Made by a program: the position numbers and the translations under genes | The notes under the pieces: generated by a model | The model's database searches: none | What the model saw: only the letters and a program-made list of their open reading frames with translations | Told to the model about the DNA's origin: nothing | Source of the DNA: Caprella mutica | Taxonomy: Eukaryota; Arthropoda; Malacostraca; Amphipoda; Caprellidae | Length of the DNA stretch: 64,000 nt | Assembly (NCBI GenBank): GCA_947561585.1 | Contig: CANNZV010000518.1 | Location: forward strand, 228,490 to 292,489 | Reading direction: 5' to 3' | In this document: positions 49,578-62,900 of the stretch, piece after piece | Position numbering within the stretch: the first letter of the stretch is position 1 | How the letters are laid out: each line of letters opens with the position of its first letter

Positions 49578-51002
49578 TCTAGCAACTATTAAATTCAGCA
49601 ATCAGGCAACTATTAAATTCAGCAATCAGGCAACTATTAAATTCAGCAATCAAGCAACTATTAAATTCAGCAATCAGGCAACTATTAAATTCAGCAATCA
49701 AGCAACTATTAAATTCAGCAATCAAGCAACTATTAAATTCAGCAATCAAGCAACTATTAAATTCAGCAATCAGGCAACTATTAAATTCAGCAATCAAGCA
49801 ACTATTAAATTCAGCAATCAGGCAACTATTAAATTCAGCAATCAAGCAACTATTAAATTCAGCAATCAAGCAACTATTAAATTCAGCAATCAAGCAACTA
49901 TTAAATTCAGCAATCAAGCAACTATTAAATTCAGCAATCAAGCAACTATTAAATTCAGCAATCAAGCAACTATTAAATTCAGCAATCAGGCAACTATTAA
50001 ATTCAGCAATCAAGCAACTATTAAATTCAGCAATCAAGCAACTATTAAATTCAGCAATCAGGCAACTATAAAATTCAGCAATCAAGCAACTATTAAATTC
50101 AGCAATCAAGCAACTATTAAATTCAGCAATCAAGCAACTATTAAATTCAGCAATCAAGCAACTATTAAATTCAGCAATCAAGCAACTATTAAATTCAGCA
50201 ATCAAGCAACTATTAAATTCAGCAATCAAGCAGCTATTAAATTCAGCAATCAAACAACTATTAAATTCAGCAATCAAGCAACTATTTAATTCAGCAATCA
50301 AGCAACTATTAAATTCAGCAATCAAGCAACTATTAAATTCAGCAATCAAGCAACTATTAAATTCAGCAATCAAGCAACTATTAAATTCAGCAATCGAGCA
50401 GCTATTAAATTCAGCAATCAAGCAACTATTAAATTCAGCAATCAAGCAACTATTAAATTCAGCAATCAAACAACTATTAAATTCAGCAATCAAGCAACTA
50501 TTAAATTCAGCAATCAAGCAACTATTAAATTCAGCAATCAAACAACTATTAAATTCAGCAATCAAGCAACTATTAAATTCAGCAATCAAGCAACTATTAA
50601 ATTCAGCAATCAGGCAACTATAAAATTCAGCAATCAAGCAACTATTAAATTCAGCAATCAAGCAACTATTAAATTCAGCAATCAAGCAACTATTAAATTC
50701 AGCAATCAAGCAACTATTAAATTCAGCAATCAAGCAACTATTAAATTCAGCAATCAAGCAACTATTAAATTCAGCAATCAAGCAACTATTAAATTCAGCA
50801 ATCAAGCAGCTATTAAATTCAGCAATCAAACAACTATTAAATTCAGCAATCAAGCAACTATTAAATTCAGCAATCAAGCAACTATTAAATTCAGCAATCA
50901 AGCAACTATTAAATTCAGCAATCAAGCAACTATTAAATTCAGCAATCAAGCAACTATTAAATTCAGCAATCAAGCAACTATTAAATTCAGCAATCAAGCA
51001 GC
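49578..51002. repeat. 24-bp satellite array, about 59 copies
   Basis: Unit AAATTCAGCAATCAAGCAAC + TATT, very uniform. Period eight codons gives an uninterrupted - strand frame of 500 residues (SCLIAEFN repeated), which is an artefact. Rare variants recur in the same order about 23-24 units apart (see findings). Confidence 0.96.
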
Positions 51003-51610
51003 CTGTAAAAATTACAGCTTCGTAATATTTGTAGCATAGGTAGCAAGAACTTAGAGGTTGATCGGAAAAAAGGTAAGTCACAAGTTAAAAAATAATACAA
51101 GGGACTTCGTAGGAGTAAACAAACATGAAATTCTAATTTCTTGTGAGTCCATTTTCTGTCGTTTTATGAATAGTATTTTCTTAAGAGGTAATGATAACAA
51201 ATTGATATGAAAAAAATACTTAATGTATGACCACTTTTATAAAGGCTTTGCTAAACGTTTGTTTATAGTATTCCTAATTATATTCAGTCAAATAATTACA
51301 TGATAATAAAATAGAATTTATTTATCTATAAATAATTGCTAAATGACTTCAGTAGTCCTTAACAGATCAGTAATTAGATTAATGAAAAATAAAAAATAAC
51401 AATCATTCCTTATTTATAACTTAAACATTTAGCAGAGTGTTACCGACACAATCTAATCATAGCACTGCTAAAAAAATAACCGGTGAGAAAAAGTGCACCA
51501 CGTTCAGTTATACAAAGAAAAACTACTGATGCCTGAGCTGATAAATTTAGGGCTCACTACATAAAAGTCAATAAAATATATATATTTATGTACTTAAAAA
51601 AATTGAATTT
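51003..51610. other. no recognised feature
   Basis: AT-rich intergenic sequence. Confidence 0.4.
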
Positions 51611-51619
51611 TTAGTATTT

Positions 51620-52165
51620 ATTAGTCTATATCTGGCGAGGCTTCGAAGAGGGACGAGAATTAAGATCACCCCTAACTTCATAAAGTAATGTTGACAAATA
51701 GTCATCGCTTAGTGTCTGTACTTTCAGAATACCTATTAGTAATTTCATTAATCTGAGTATTTCCCTTTTGAAAATACCACCAAATGAGAATCGATAGGTG
51801 GATGGAAATTCTAGTCCATAGTTTTCTGTACCATCCAACTGCCGATTTCTTCTTGGTACCATTCAGTTAAACATTGTTTCAAATCATACATTGTTTCAAT
51901 TCTTTTTTGTTTCAAGTCTTACCATTATCCGAACAGTCTATTTTGATGTTACCTCTTCGAGAACCGAATCGTATGAAGGTGTTTATGAATGGGTGTAGTA
52001 ACAGTCTGAGTAGCTTAAATTCAAAGGAACAGTCAAAGCGAATTGCTCTATTCTACGCAAAGATCACACCGTACCTCTTCTCATATTTCATGCCATTTAT
52101 CACGTTGTAAGGTCCAAAATAATCGAATCCTATTCGGGAGAATGCTGGTTCATTTGATGTTTGTC
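51620..52165 (-). pseudogene. BEL/Pao-type retrotransposon integrase relic
   Basis: The - strand from about 52155 reads SNEPAFSRIGFDYFGPYNVI then NGMKYEKRYGVIFA (first catalytic Asp in FDYFGP), a stop, NRAIRFDCSFEF, then IRFGSRRGNIKIDCSDNG (second Asp), a shift, and FGGIFKREILRLMKLLIG then LSDDYLSTLLYEVRGDLNSR. These are the ordered motifs of BEL/Pao integrases. The third acidic residue (Glu after GG.. in the family) is replaced within a damaged stretch. No protease or RT was found next to it. Confidence 0.75.
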
Positions 52166-52309
52166 TATCCAAGAGCAATGAAGCCATTTGTTGATTGAAC
52201 GTTGACCATTTTGTTATCTACAAATAATGCTCTGAAACATTATTCTCTTTATCATGGCTTGCAGAAAGCAGAGTATTTGGTGCTAATTAATATGTTGAGT
52301 TTAACTAGA

Positions 52310-53239
52310 GGATCCTTATGAGATAACTAATTTATTGTTTATGTGTCACTGAATTTGCTATACTGTAAATATTTAATGATATGATCTGGGTTTTGCTTTC
52401 TATATTGGTGCAGAATATTCAAAGTTCGCCACAGAATGACACAGTGTAGCCCTAAGTCATGAACAGTTAATCTACATTTACGTACATCTTCAATCTTGTT
52501 CATATCACCAAGTCAAAAGAATCTCAAATAGTTGCGATGCTTGGTAGAACATTTTTATGATGTTACATCTAATTTATTTAATAATGCTAATTATTCATTG
52601 GCCCTTATTCTACGCTGTATTTATTCCGTTTCTTAAAATAATAACTTTTCATTCACAGCTTTTTCTGTTTTTAGTTTAGCTGTTTTCCCACAACTAATTT
52701 CACTGGGGCAATTGAAGTAGTTGAATTATTTTTTTTAATTTTAAAGGGCCCCTACCAGAAGAAGCAGTCCTTCTTTGGCTCTATTTTTGGGGCTCTGAGC
52801 AAGGTGCTTTAGGAATTGGGTCCTATTACTTAACAATTACTTTTCAACGGTAATAAGTAAATTCACAAGAGTTCAGATATTTATCATGCCACCAACAATT
52901 CTTCGTTTCAGTTTCAGTTCTAAGTATTATCAATTCATAAAAAGTTTCTCTAATATTTTAAATTTGTCATTTATAATCACTTATGGGAGTTCCTATAATT
53001 TCCACAACTTTAGACTCATTTTCCGCTCTAGATTTCATTTCCCATAGGTTTAATCGTTGCGAGTTCGGTAGATGGGATTATGAAATACTCGTTCGAATTT
53101 CTTCTCCTTTCATCGAAGGTATTGGAGATCTTTGTGAGATTTTGAAGAAATACTTGAAACTAATGTAGCTTTCGTCTGACTAATTTTTTTTTTATTCTAT
53201 TTTATAATGCGCAATTTCCTCAGTAGAGATATGAGTACA
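52310..53239. other. no recognised feature
   Basis: AT-rich. The small + frame at 52983-53168 has no recognisable motif. At 53165 the sequence TGTAGCTTTCGTCTGA also occurs at 46216, so this is a dispersed repeat edge. Confidence 0.4.
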
Positions 53240-55195
53240 CGGAAAACTGCCGAAGCTGATAACTGCCAGGCGGAAAACTGCAAGTCACTTATTGACAATT
53301 TAATCAGTTTAGTCAATAATGACATTAAATTTATAAAAAAAGCCGTTCGCCTTTCGTTAAGGAGTTAAAGGGTTATTCATTTTTACAAAATAAAAAATAA
53401 TAGTTGAATGTAAACAAATTGATTAAAAAATATATAAAATATATAATTAGATAAATATTACAGAAATTAATCAATTACAATATAGAAATTGAAAATATAA
53501 CCTTTCTTAGAAAATACTAAGAGAACAAAGGAATAATTGTATTAGGGACAGAGTACAATTTCATTGTTTACACAACGCGTCTTTACATTATCAGTTCATA
53601 ACGGGTTTGGTGTCTAATTATATCTTTTTTGTTTATAATTTATAACCCTGCAAACAATTCAGTATTGCATACACATATTTACCATGTGGTTTAATGGTTG
53701 GCAATGCAGTATGAATATGTGCTATCCACATTGAACCAATCTAACCATCATAAAAACACATAATTAATGTGGTTATGCCATTTTAAAACCATATCATAAA
53801 GAACATACCATAAAGAGATTGTATACACCACATCATATCCACATGTAAATTACCATACATAATTATTACTGGTGTTCACCAAGTGTTATTTACCACATTC
53901 ATAGCAATATGTTAAATACCATACTTATAACATATGGTAACCACATATAATTTACCATATTACCACGTAAAACAACATGTAATAAATATGGTATCCATTT
54001 CCAAAAATATGCATGGTATATACATGATTTAAATATGCAAGTGCCACATGGTATACACATAGTAAATAAATAGAGAAGTATACCAAGTACAATATTGGAA
54101 CATCAGAAAATACTCTGAGTGACGTCACACAAAGTATTTTTCATTTTGTTTTTAAATAAAAAATGTTCTACTATTCAGTTAAACGTGCATTTTCATGGAA
54201 ATTAACTTACATAAAATTGTTTTTATCACGTTTTACACTCTATTCACTTATAATATTCACCTTATAATACATGAGAGTACTGTATGTGACGCCATTTGTT
54301 TACATCGTTTCTGAAGAATGGATCAAGGTCACTGTCAATGAATTCGAAACTTAGTATACTTCTCTATTTATTTACTATGGGTATACACATGGAATTGCTT
54401 GTAGGGAAGCTAAATATTCACTTGTACTCACAATAAAAACAACTTAGACCGATGTTCGTGAAGTATTTAGAATTTGCAACCCAACATCTATGATTATTAA
54501 ACTGCTATTACTTACCTAATTCTCTTACAATTTCACTCGATCGAATTGGATTGCATATTAATTATTAATACTTTTTACATATAAATGAAAATTGTTAAAA
54601 TGAATGTGTTGTGTTAATGAGATGGAGAATAAAAATGTAAATGTAATAACTACCTAACATACATATAAGTTAATTTAACATTTACTTAATTTATTGTTTA
54701 ATTTAAAATTATATTATTGTGAGAATATCTAATTATCTAGTATTCACAAATCAGTACGTTCAAACGTTTGCTTCGGAACCAAAGGCTGTATTGCTGACGT
54801 CAATAGGAAATTAAAAACAAGAGACTACAAACGTAACTGACTATGTTTCTAAAATTTACGTGACTTTGAAAATAAGTTAAAAATAGTCATTATAAATCTT
54901 TATGTGTACTGAAGTTTGGTTTACTAAATGTATGATAAAGTAGCTTTGTTGAAATATTATTTTTCTTTTAATATTATTTAAGTATTTCAATATCTATGAA
55001 GTTATTACTCTAAAAATGAATGTCCCCTTAACCCCTTGAAGAAGCACTAACGCCATTTTTTTATAAATTAAAATGTGTTTATAACTAAAGAATATTTCAG
55101 AAAGTCAAAAATATACATGTATTGCCAATAAGTGCCTGGCAGTTTTCCGCCTGGCAGTTTTCCGCTTCGGCAGTTTTCCGTCTGGCAGTTTTCCG
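53240..55195. mobile_element. 1956-bp element with composite terminal inverted repeats
   Basis: The left end has CGGAAAACTGCCGAAGCTGA and CCAGGCGGAAAACTGC, followed by ..CACTTATTGACAA. The complement of the right end has CGGAAAACTGCC four times in tandem, followed by AGGCACTTATTGGCA. So each terminus is a short tandem array of a 12-17-bp motif ending in the same CACTTATTG.CA. The interior is AT-rich and noncoding, with a nested MITE at 54049-54390 and a zone (53680-54070) full of CATATGG/CCATATG-like motifs. Target duplication not found. Confidence 0.65.
54049..54390. mobile_element. nested MITE with 35-bp inverted ends
   Basis: Left GTATACACATAGTAAATAAA..TAGAGAAGTATAC (54051-54083) and right GTATACTTCTCTATTTATTT..ACTATGGGTATACACAT (54354-54390) are almost perfect inverted copies. 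Interior about 270 bp, noncoding. Confidence 0.65.
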
Positions 55196-56057
55196 GACAC
55201 CTGACAGGAACCCTCGTGTTTTAGTTAGTAGTTTCTGTTGAAATATAATCGAATTGCATTGCATAGTAAATAATTATAGATAATTTTTCCAAAAAATTAT
55301 CACACATGTATGCATATTCAACTTACCAAGAATTTTTATCCCCCTATATCTAATTTCTACTTCCAAGCAGGATTTTTCATTAATTTTCTTGCAGGTTTTA
55401 ATACCTATTTATAGGTAAGATTATTCCTGTTTGTTTGGTATTCCCTACTTTACTTATAATTATTACTTCGCAATCAAAGCAAATTCATTAATCTATATAT
55501 ATTTCAGTAGACATTAACAGACAAATAAATAAAATTAACTAATAAAAACCTTACCTACTTATTATAACCTTCAAACATTTGGCACGAAAAGTTGTTGCAG
55601 TTGTTTCATTACCTCATAACTAGATGCTATAGTTAGTTAATCCATACCATTTTCTATATTTGATTACAAAAAGAAAGTTTTGAAGAGTAACTATTGTAAT
55701 CATACCATCATCAGATAAGAACGATCTTCAGTTATAAACAAATCAAAAGTTCAAAGGAGTTCTAATGTGAACTAATTTATTCCCGAAACCTACAGAGGAC
55801 TCTTGAACTAGAGGGATAAAAAAGTTAATCATATAATATCAAAAAATACAGTACTACTACAGTCCTACTTACATAACACAATAGGAAGTATTATTCTCAT
55901 AAGATGACACAACAGAAGATGAAATCCCCGTCCTTTCCCTGTGATGACGCAGTTCATCTCTATAAGTTAATTGGGGATTCCGGTAAAAGGCTCCTAAGAG
56001 TTTATCAGAAGACAGACCTGAATACTGAACAGAAGAATAGAGTGAGAAGTGTTAGAG
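55196..56057. other. no recognised feature
   Basis: AT-rich intergenic sequence with no gene seen. Confidence 0.4.
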
Positions 56058-57935
56058 TTAGAGACAGTTAACATTAGAATTAGAGACTCTCAGAGACAGT
56101 TAACATTAGAGTTAGAGACTCTTAGATACAGTTAACATTAGAGTTAAAGACACTTAGAGACAGTTAACAATAGAGTTAGAGACTCTTAGAGACAGTTAAC
56201 ATTAGAGTTAGAGACACTTAGAGACAGTTAAAATTAGAGTTAGAGACTCTTAGAGACAGTTAACATTAGAGTTAGAGACTCTCAGAGACAGTTAACATTA
56301 GAGTTAGAGACTCTCAGAGACAGTTAACATTAGAGTTAGAGACTCTCAGAGACAGTTAACATTAGAGTTAGAGACTCTCAGAGACAGTTAACATTAGAGT
56401 TAGAGACTCTCAGAGACAGTTAACATTAGAGTTAGAGACTCTCAGAGACAGTTAACATTAGAGTTAGAGACTCTCAGAGACAGTTAACATTAGAGTTAGA
56501 GACTCTCAGAGACAGTTAACATTAGAGTTAGAGACTCTCAGAGACAGTTAACATTAGAGTTAGAGACTCTCAGAGACAGTTAACATTAGAGTTAGAGACT
56601 CTCAGAGACAGTTAACATTAGAGTTAGAGACTCTCAGAGACAGTTAACATTAGAATTAGAGACTCTCAGAGACAGTTAACATTAGAGTTAGAGACTCTTA
56701 GATACAGTTAACATTAGAGTTAGAGACTCTTAGAGACAGTTAACATTAGAGTTAGAGACTCTTAGAGACAGTTAACATTAGAGTTAGAGACTCTTAGAGA
56801 CAGTTAACATTAGAGTTAGAGACTCTCAGAGACAGTTAACATTAGAGTTAGAGACTCTCAGAGACAGTTAACATTAGAGTTAGAGACTCTTAGAGACAGT
56901 TAACATTAGAGTTAGAGACTCTCAGAGACAGTTAACATTAGAGTTAGAGACTCTCAGAGATAGTTAACATTAGAGTTAGAGACACTAAGAGACAGTTAAC
57001 ATTAGAGTTAGAGACACTTAGAGACAGTTAACATTAGAGTTAGAGACTCTCAGAGACAGTTAACATTAGAGTTAGAGACTCTCAGAGACAGTTAACATTA
57101 GAGTTAGAGACTCTCAGAGACAGTTAACATTAGAGTTAGAGACTCTTAGAGACAGTTAACATTAGAGTTAGAGACTCTCAGAGACAGTTAACATTAGAGT
57201 TAGAGACTCTCAGAGATAGTTAACATTAGAGTTAGAGACACTAAGAGACAGTAACATTAGAGTTAGAGACACTTAGAGACAGTTAACATTAGAGTTAGAG
57301 ACTCTCAGAGACAGTTAACATTAGAGTTAGAGACTCTCAGAGACAGTTAACATTAGAGTTAGAGACTCTCAGAGACAGTTAACATTAGAGTTAGAGACTC
57401 TTAGAGACAGTTAACATTAGAGTTAGAGACTCTCAGAGACAGTTAACATTAGAGTTAGAGACTCTCAGAGATAGTTAACATTAGAGTTAGAGACACTAAG
57501 AGACAGTTAACATTAGAGTTAGAGACACTTAGAGACAGTTAACATTAGAGTTAGAGACTCTCAGAGACAGTTAACATTAGAGTTAGAGACTCTCAGAGAC
57601 AGTTAACATTAGAGTTAGAGACTCTCAGAGACAGTTAACATTAGAGTTAGAGACTCTCAGAGACAGTTAACATTAGAGTTAGAGACTCTCAGAGACAGTT
57701 AACATTAGAGTTAGAGACTCTCAGAGACAGTTAACATTAGAGTTAGAGACTCTCAGAGACATTTAACATTAGAGTTAGAGACTCTCAGAGACAGTTAACA
57801 TTAGAGTTAGAGACTCTCAGAGACAGTTAACATTAGAGTTAGAGACTCTCAGAGACAGTTAACATTAGAGTTAGAGACTCTCGGAGACAGTTAACATTAG
57901 AGTTAGAGACTCTCACAGACAGTTAACATTAACTT
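56058..57935. repeat. second 32-bp satellite array with a 256-bp higher-order repeat
   Basis: Unit GAGACAGTTAACATTAGAGT + TAGAGACTCTCA, about 58 copies. Not related to the 32-bp array at 37-41.7 kb. A variant series (GATAGTT, then GACACTAAGAG, then GACACTTAGAG) recurs at 56961, 57217 and 57472, that is every eight units. Confidence 0.96.
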
Positions 57936-58124
57936 ATTTATACAGTTATTTATAACGATTAACAAGATGATGATCTCTACATTTTCATGAGTAGATATTT
58001 ATAGGTTGTCAGTGATTCATTCGTTTTTCTGCCTGGATTCCTCTAAGGTTCTGCGTATGTTCCCGAGTGCGCTGCGCATTTTTGATCCACTTTAACCCCC
58101 TTCCCATGGACCCCCCCCCCCTTT

Positions 58125-58205
58125 GCCACAATCATGAAGTGTGCAGTAGAACAAACTATCGGATACAATGAACTGAATAACGGTCATTTATGGTGAGAGG
58201 CTAAA
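58125..58205 (+). repeat. dispersed segment, copy 2 (pair at 45085-45155)
   Basis: ACAATCATGAAGTGTGCAGT, AACAAACTATCGGATACAA and CATTTATGGTGAGAG match the copy beside the 15-bp array. Just left is a run of ten or more C at 58109-58121. Confidence 0.65.
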
Positions 58206-58399
58206 ATTAATCTTCATTTATATGTAAGTAGCACATGAAGATTACTTTTAAAAAGATCACAAGAAAGAAATGACGATTACTTTGATACTATCAACATATA
58301 TGGCCTTACTGTATTTTGCTTTACCCGCTAGTTTGTTGTACTACACACTTCATTATTGTTTAATGACCTGGCAGGGGGTTTACATATGTATATCATCAG

Positions 58400-58578
58400 C
58401 AGGGCTGGGACAATATGCTCTAAAAACTATAGATCCTGAAAATATTATAGACGGAGAGAATTAAAGAGTATTGAATGGTTCTACACCAGCGGTATATAGT
58501 ATTCTATACCATTTCATTTAGTTTCGTCTATGATATTTTCGGGATCTATAGTTTTTAGGTCATATTGTCCCAGCCCTA
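58400..58578. mobile_element. 179-bp hAT-type MITE, 8-bp target duplication
   Basis: Arms of about 58 bases: AGGGCTGGGACAATATG..CTAAAAACTATAGATCC..TATTATAGACG and its complement. The flanks are ATCATCAG at 58392-58399 and 58579-58586. The small open frame 58270-58464 overlaps it and is not a gene. Confidence 0.85.
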
Positions 58579-58689
58579 ATCATCAGTATTGGATTTCATG
58601 CACGTTCAGCATTATGGAGTTAAAGGGGTTTAAAAACGCGCAGCGCAATCTCGAGATTGTGCATTTCAGCACATTACGCGAAACATATA

Positions 58690-58895
58690 CCTAGATTAAT
58701 CACAAATATTGGTGAAAAATAATACATAACAGACCTTAATAACTATTATAAAGTTATTATGAATGTTAAAAATAATCCTAGAATCAGGTTATCAATACTT
58801 TTGGACATTTTGTTATTTTTTGAATAAGTGTCTATGTTAAGTTTTTGCGCAAGCTGTCAAATTTTGTCGGATCTCAAATGAAACACCCTCTATAT
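58690..58895. mobile_element. fragment of the CAGGGTGTTTCATTT family
   Basis: Ends TTTTGTCGGATCTC..GAAACACCCTCTATA at about 58895, the inverted counterpart of the element end at 11182. AATCCTAGAATCAGG at about 58775 also resembles TACCCTAGAATCAGG at 11322. Confidence 0.45.
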
Positions 58896-58987
58896 GGAAC
58901 AAGGTATGCAAAAATAAAATCATGTATTTTGGAGATTTTGTTCTTTTTTAAAAAGGTATAATTTATACTTGTGTGTAATGGCAAATT

Positions 58988-59525
58988 ATTGGCTACTCAG
59001 AGCATATAGCCAATAATGAGCATATTGGCTACTCAGAGCATATAGACAATAATGAGCATATTGGCTACTCAGAGCATATAGCCAATAATGAGCATATTGG
59101 CTACTCAGAGCATATAGCCAATAATGAGCATATTGGCTACTCAGAGCATATAGCCAATAATGAGCATATTGGCTACTCAGAGCATATAGCCAATAATGAG
59201 CATATTGGCTACTCAGAGCATATAGCCAATAATGAGCATATTGGCTACTAAGAGCTCTAATATTGAGCATATTGGCTACTCAGAGCATATAGCCAATAAT
59301 GAGCATATTGGCTACTCAGAGCATATAGCCAATAATGAGCATATTGGCTACTCAGAGCATATAGCCAATAATGAGCATATTGGCTACTCAGAGCATATAG
59401 CCAATAATGAGCATATTGGCTACTCAGAGCATATAGCCAATAATGAGCATATTGGCTACTAAGAGCTCTAATAATGAGCATATTGGCTACTAAGAGCATA
59501 TAGCCAAAAATGAGCATTTTGGCAA
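58988..59525. repeat. 36-bp satellite, about 15 copies, each a hairpin
   Basis: Unit ATTGGCTACTCAGAGCATAT + AGCCAATAATGAGCAT. Each unit contains TATTGGCTA and its complement TAGCCAATA about 10-11 bases apart. Some units carry AAGAGCTCTAATA in place of the second arm. Open frames on both strands are artefacts. Confidence 0.95.
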
Positions 59526-59970
59526 CTCAAATAAGATTTGCACAGTGATTTGGCAGTAAAGTAACTCCACCTTCTAATAAGTATATTGAGAAGTGGCACA
59601 AGAAGTTCAAGTCAACAGGAACAGTGAAAATGTAGAGCTCATCAACCTACTGTTTTGAATCCAGAATCCACCATTGAGTATTTCAACGATAATCCAAAAA
59701 CTTCTCTTACTCATCCTTACCCATTACTACGCATTACAATTTACAGTATAATGGATAAAGGTTATTGAAGTATTGCCTATTATCATTATTACCTACATCG
59801 TTATAAAACTTATAAAAGAATATAATATTCTTATTCCAATAAATACTTATCTGCCACTGTGTGAAACTCATAATAGAAAATTATAAGTTATAATATTTAT
59901 GAGCAACACTTCTTTATTGTCAGACACTGTTAAAACTAATGAATATATTATTTATAGTTAAACAATTTGT
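59526..59970. other. no recognised feature
   Basis: AT-rich spacer between two satellites. Confidence 0.4.
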
Positions 59971-59973
59971 TAT

Positions 59974-62900
59974 GTATCTATCTATTTATTATCTATCTAT
60001 CTATTTATTATCTATCTATCTATTTAATATCTATCTATCTATTTATTATCTATCTATCTATTTAATATCTATCTATCTATTTATTATCTATCTATCTATT
60101 TAATATCTATCTATCTATTTATTATCTATCTATCTATTTAATATCTATCTATCTATTTATTATCTATCTATCTATTTAATATCTATCTATCTATTTAATA
60201 TCTATCTATCTATTTATTATCTATCTATCTATTTATTACATATCTATCTATTTAATATCTATCTATCTATTTATTATCTATCTATCTAATTAATATCTAT
60301 CTATCTATTTATTACCTATCTATCTATTTAATATCTATCTATCTATTTATTATCTATCTATCTATTTATTACCTATCTATTAATATCTATCTATCAATTT
60401 AATATCTATCTATCTATTTATTATCTATCTATCTATTTAATATCTATCTATCTATTTATTATCTATCTATCTATTTATTATCTATCTATCTATTTAATAT
60501 ATATCTATCTATTTATTATCTATCTATCTATTTAATATCTATCTATCTATTTAATATCTATCTATCTATTTATTATCTATCTATCTAATTAATATCTATC
60601 TATCTATTTATTACCTATCTATCTATTTAATATCTATCTATCTATTTATTATCTATCTATCTATTTATTACCTATCTATCTATTTAATATCTATCTATCA
60701 ATTTAATATCTATCTATCTATTTATTATCTATCTATCTATTTAATATCTATCTATCTATTTATTATCTATCTATCTATTTATTATCTATCTATCTATTTA
60801 ATATATATCTATCTATTTATTATCTATCCTATCTATCTATTTAATATCTATCTATCTATTTAATATCTATCTATCTATTTATTATCCATCTATCTATTTA
60901 ATATCTATCTATCTATTTAATATCTATCTATCTATTTATTATCTATCCATCTATTTATTACCTATCTATCTATTTAATATCTATCTATCTATTTATTATC
61001 TATCTATCTATTTATTTACTATCTATCTATCTATTTATTATCTATCTATCTATTTAATATCTATCTATCTATTTATTACCTATCTATCTATTTATTATCT
61101 ATCTATCTATCTATTTAATATTTATCTATCTATTTATTATCTATCTATTTATTACATTTCTATCTATTATCTATCTATCTATTTATTAACTATCTATCTA
61201 TTTATTATCTATCTGTCCATTTAATATCTATCTATCTATTTACTATCTATCTATCTATTTACTATCTATCTATCTATTTACTATCTATCTATTTATTATC
61301 TATCTATCTATTTACTATCTATCTATCTATTTATTACATATCTATCTATTATCTATCTATCTATTACATATCTATCTATTATCTATCTATTTATTACCTA
61401 TCTCTATTTATAACCTATCTATCTGTTTAATATCTATCTATCTATTTATTATCTATCTATCTATTTATTACCTATCTATCTATTTAATATCTATCTATCT
61501 ATTTATTATCTATCTATCTATTTATTTACTATCTATCTATCTATTTATTATCTATCTATATATTTAACATCTATCTATCTATTTATTACCTATCTATCTA
61601 TTTATTATCTATCTATCTATCTATTTAATATCTATCTATTTATTACATATCTATCTATTATCTATCTATCTATTTAATATCTATCTATCTATTTACTATC
61701 TATCTATCTATTTACTATCTATCTATCTATTTAATATCTATCTATATATTTATTATCTATCTATCTATTTATTATCTATCTATCTATTTATTATCTATCT
61801 AATTAATATCTATCTATCTATTTATTATCTATCTATCTATTTATTACATATCTATCTATTATCTATCTATCTATTTATTATCTATCTATCTATTCACTAT
61901 CTATCTATCTATTTATTATCTATCTATCTATTTAATATCTATCTATCTATTTATTATCTATCTATCTATTTAACATCTATCTATCTATTTATTACCTATC
62001 TATCTATTTATTATCTATCTATCTATCTATTTAATATCTATCTATCTATTTAATATCTATCTATCTATTTATTATCTATCTATCTATTTAATATCTATCT
62101 ATCTATTTATTATCTATCTATCTATTTAATATCTATCTATCTATTTATTATCTATCTATCTATTTAATATCTATCTATCTATTTATTATCTATCTATCTA
62201 TTTAATATCTATCTATCTATTTAATATCTATCTATCTATTTATTATCTATCTATCTATTTATTACATATCTATCTATTTAATATCTATCTATCTATTTAT
62301 TATCTATCTATCTAATTAATATCTATCTATCTATTTATTACCTATCTATCTATTTAATATCTATCTATCTATTTATTATCTATCTATCTATTTATTACCT
62401 ATCTATCTATTTAATATCTATCTATCAATTTAATATCTATCTATCTATTTATTATCTATCTATCTATTTAATATCTATCTATCTATTTATTATCTATCTA
62501 TCTATTTATTATCTATCTATCTATTTAATATATATCTATCTATTTATTATCTATCTATCTATTTAATATCTATCTATCTATTTAATATCTATCTATCTAT
62601 TTATTATCTATCTATCTATTTAATATCTATCTATCTATTTATTATCTATCTATCTATTTATTATCTATCTATCTATTTATTATCCATCTATCTATTTAAT
62701 ATCTATCTATCTATTTATTACCTATCTATCTATTTAATATCTATCTATCTATTTATTATCTATCCATCTATTTATTACCTATCTATCTATTTAATATCTA
62801 TCTATCTATTTATTATCTATCTATCTATTTATTTACTATCTATCTATCTATTTATTATCTATCTATCTATTTAATATCTATCTATCTATTTATTACCTAT

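Noticed and set aside
49579..51081. 500-residue open frame (SCLIAEFN repeated), - strand
   Set aside because: It is the translation of a 24-bp satellite; the period is a multiple of three and the unit has no stop, so the frame is open by construction.
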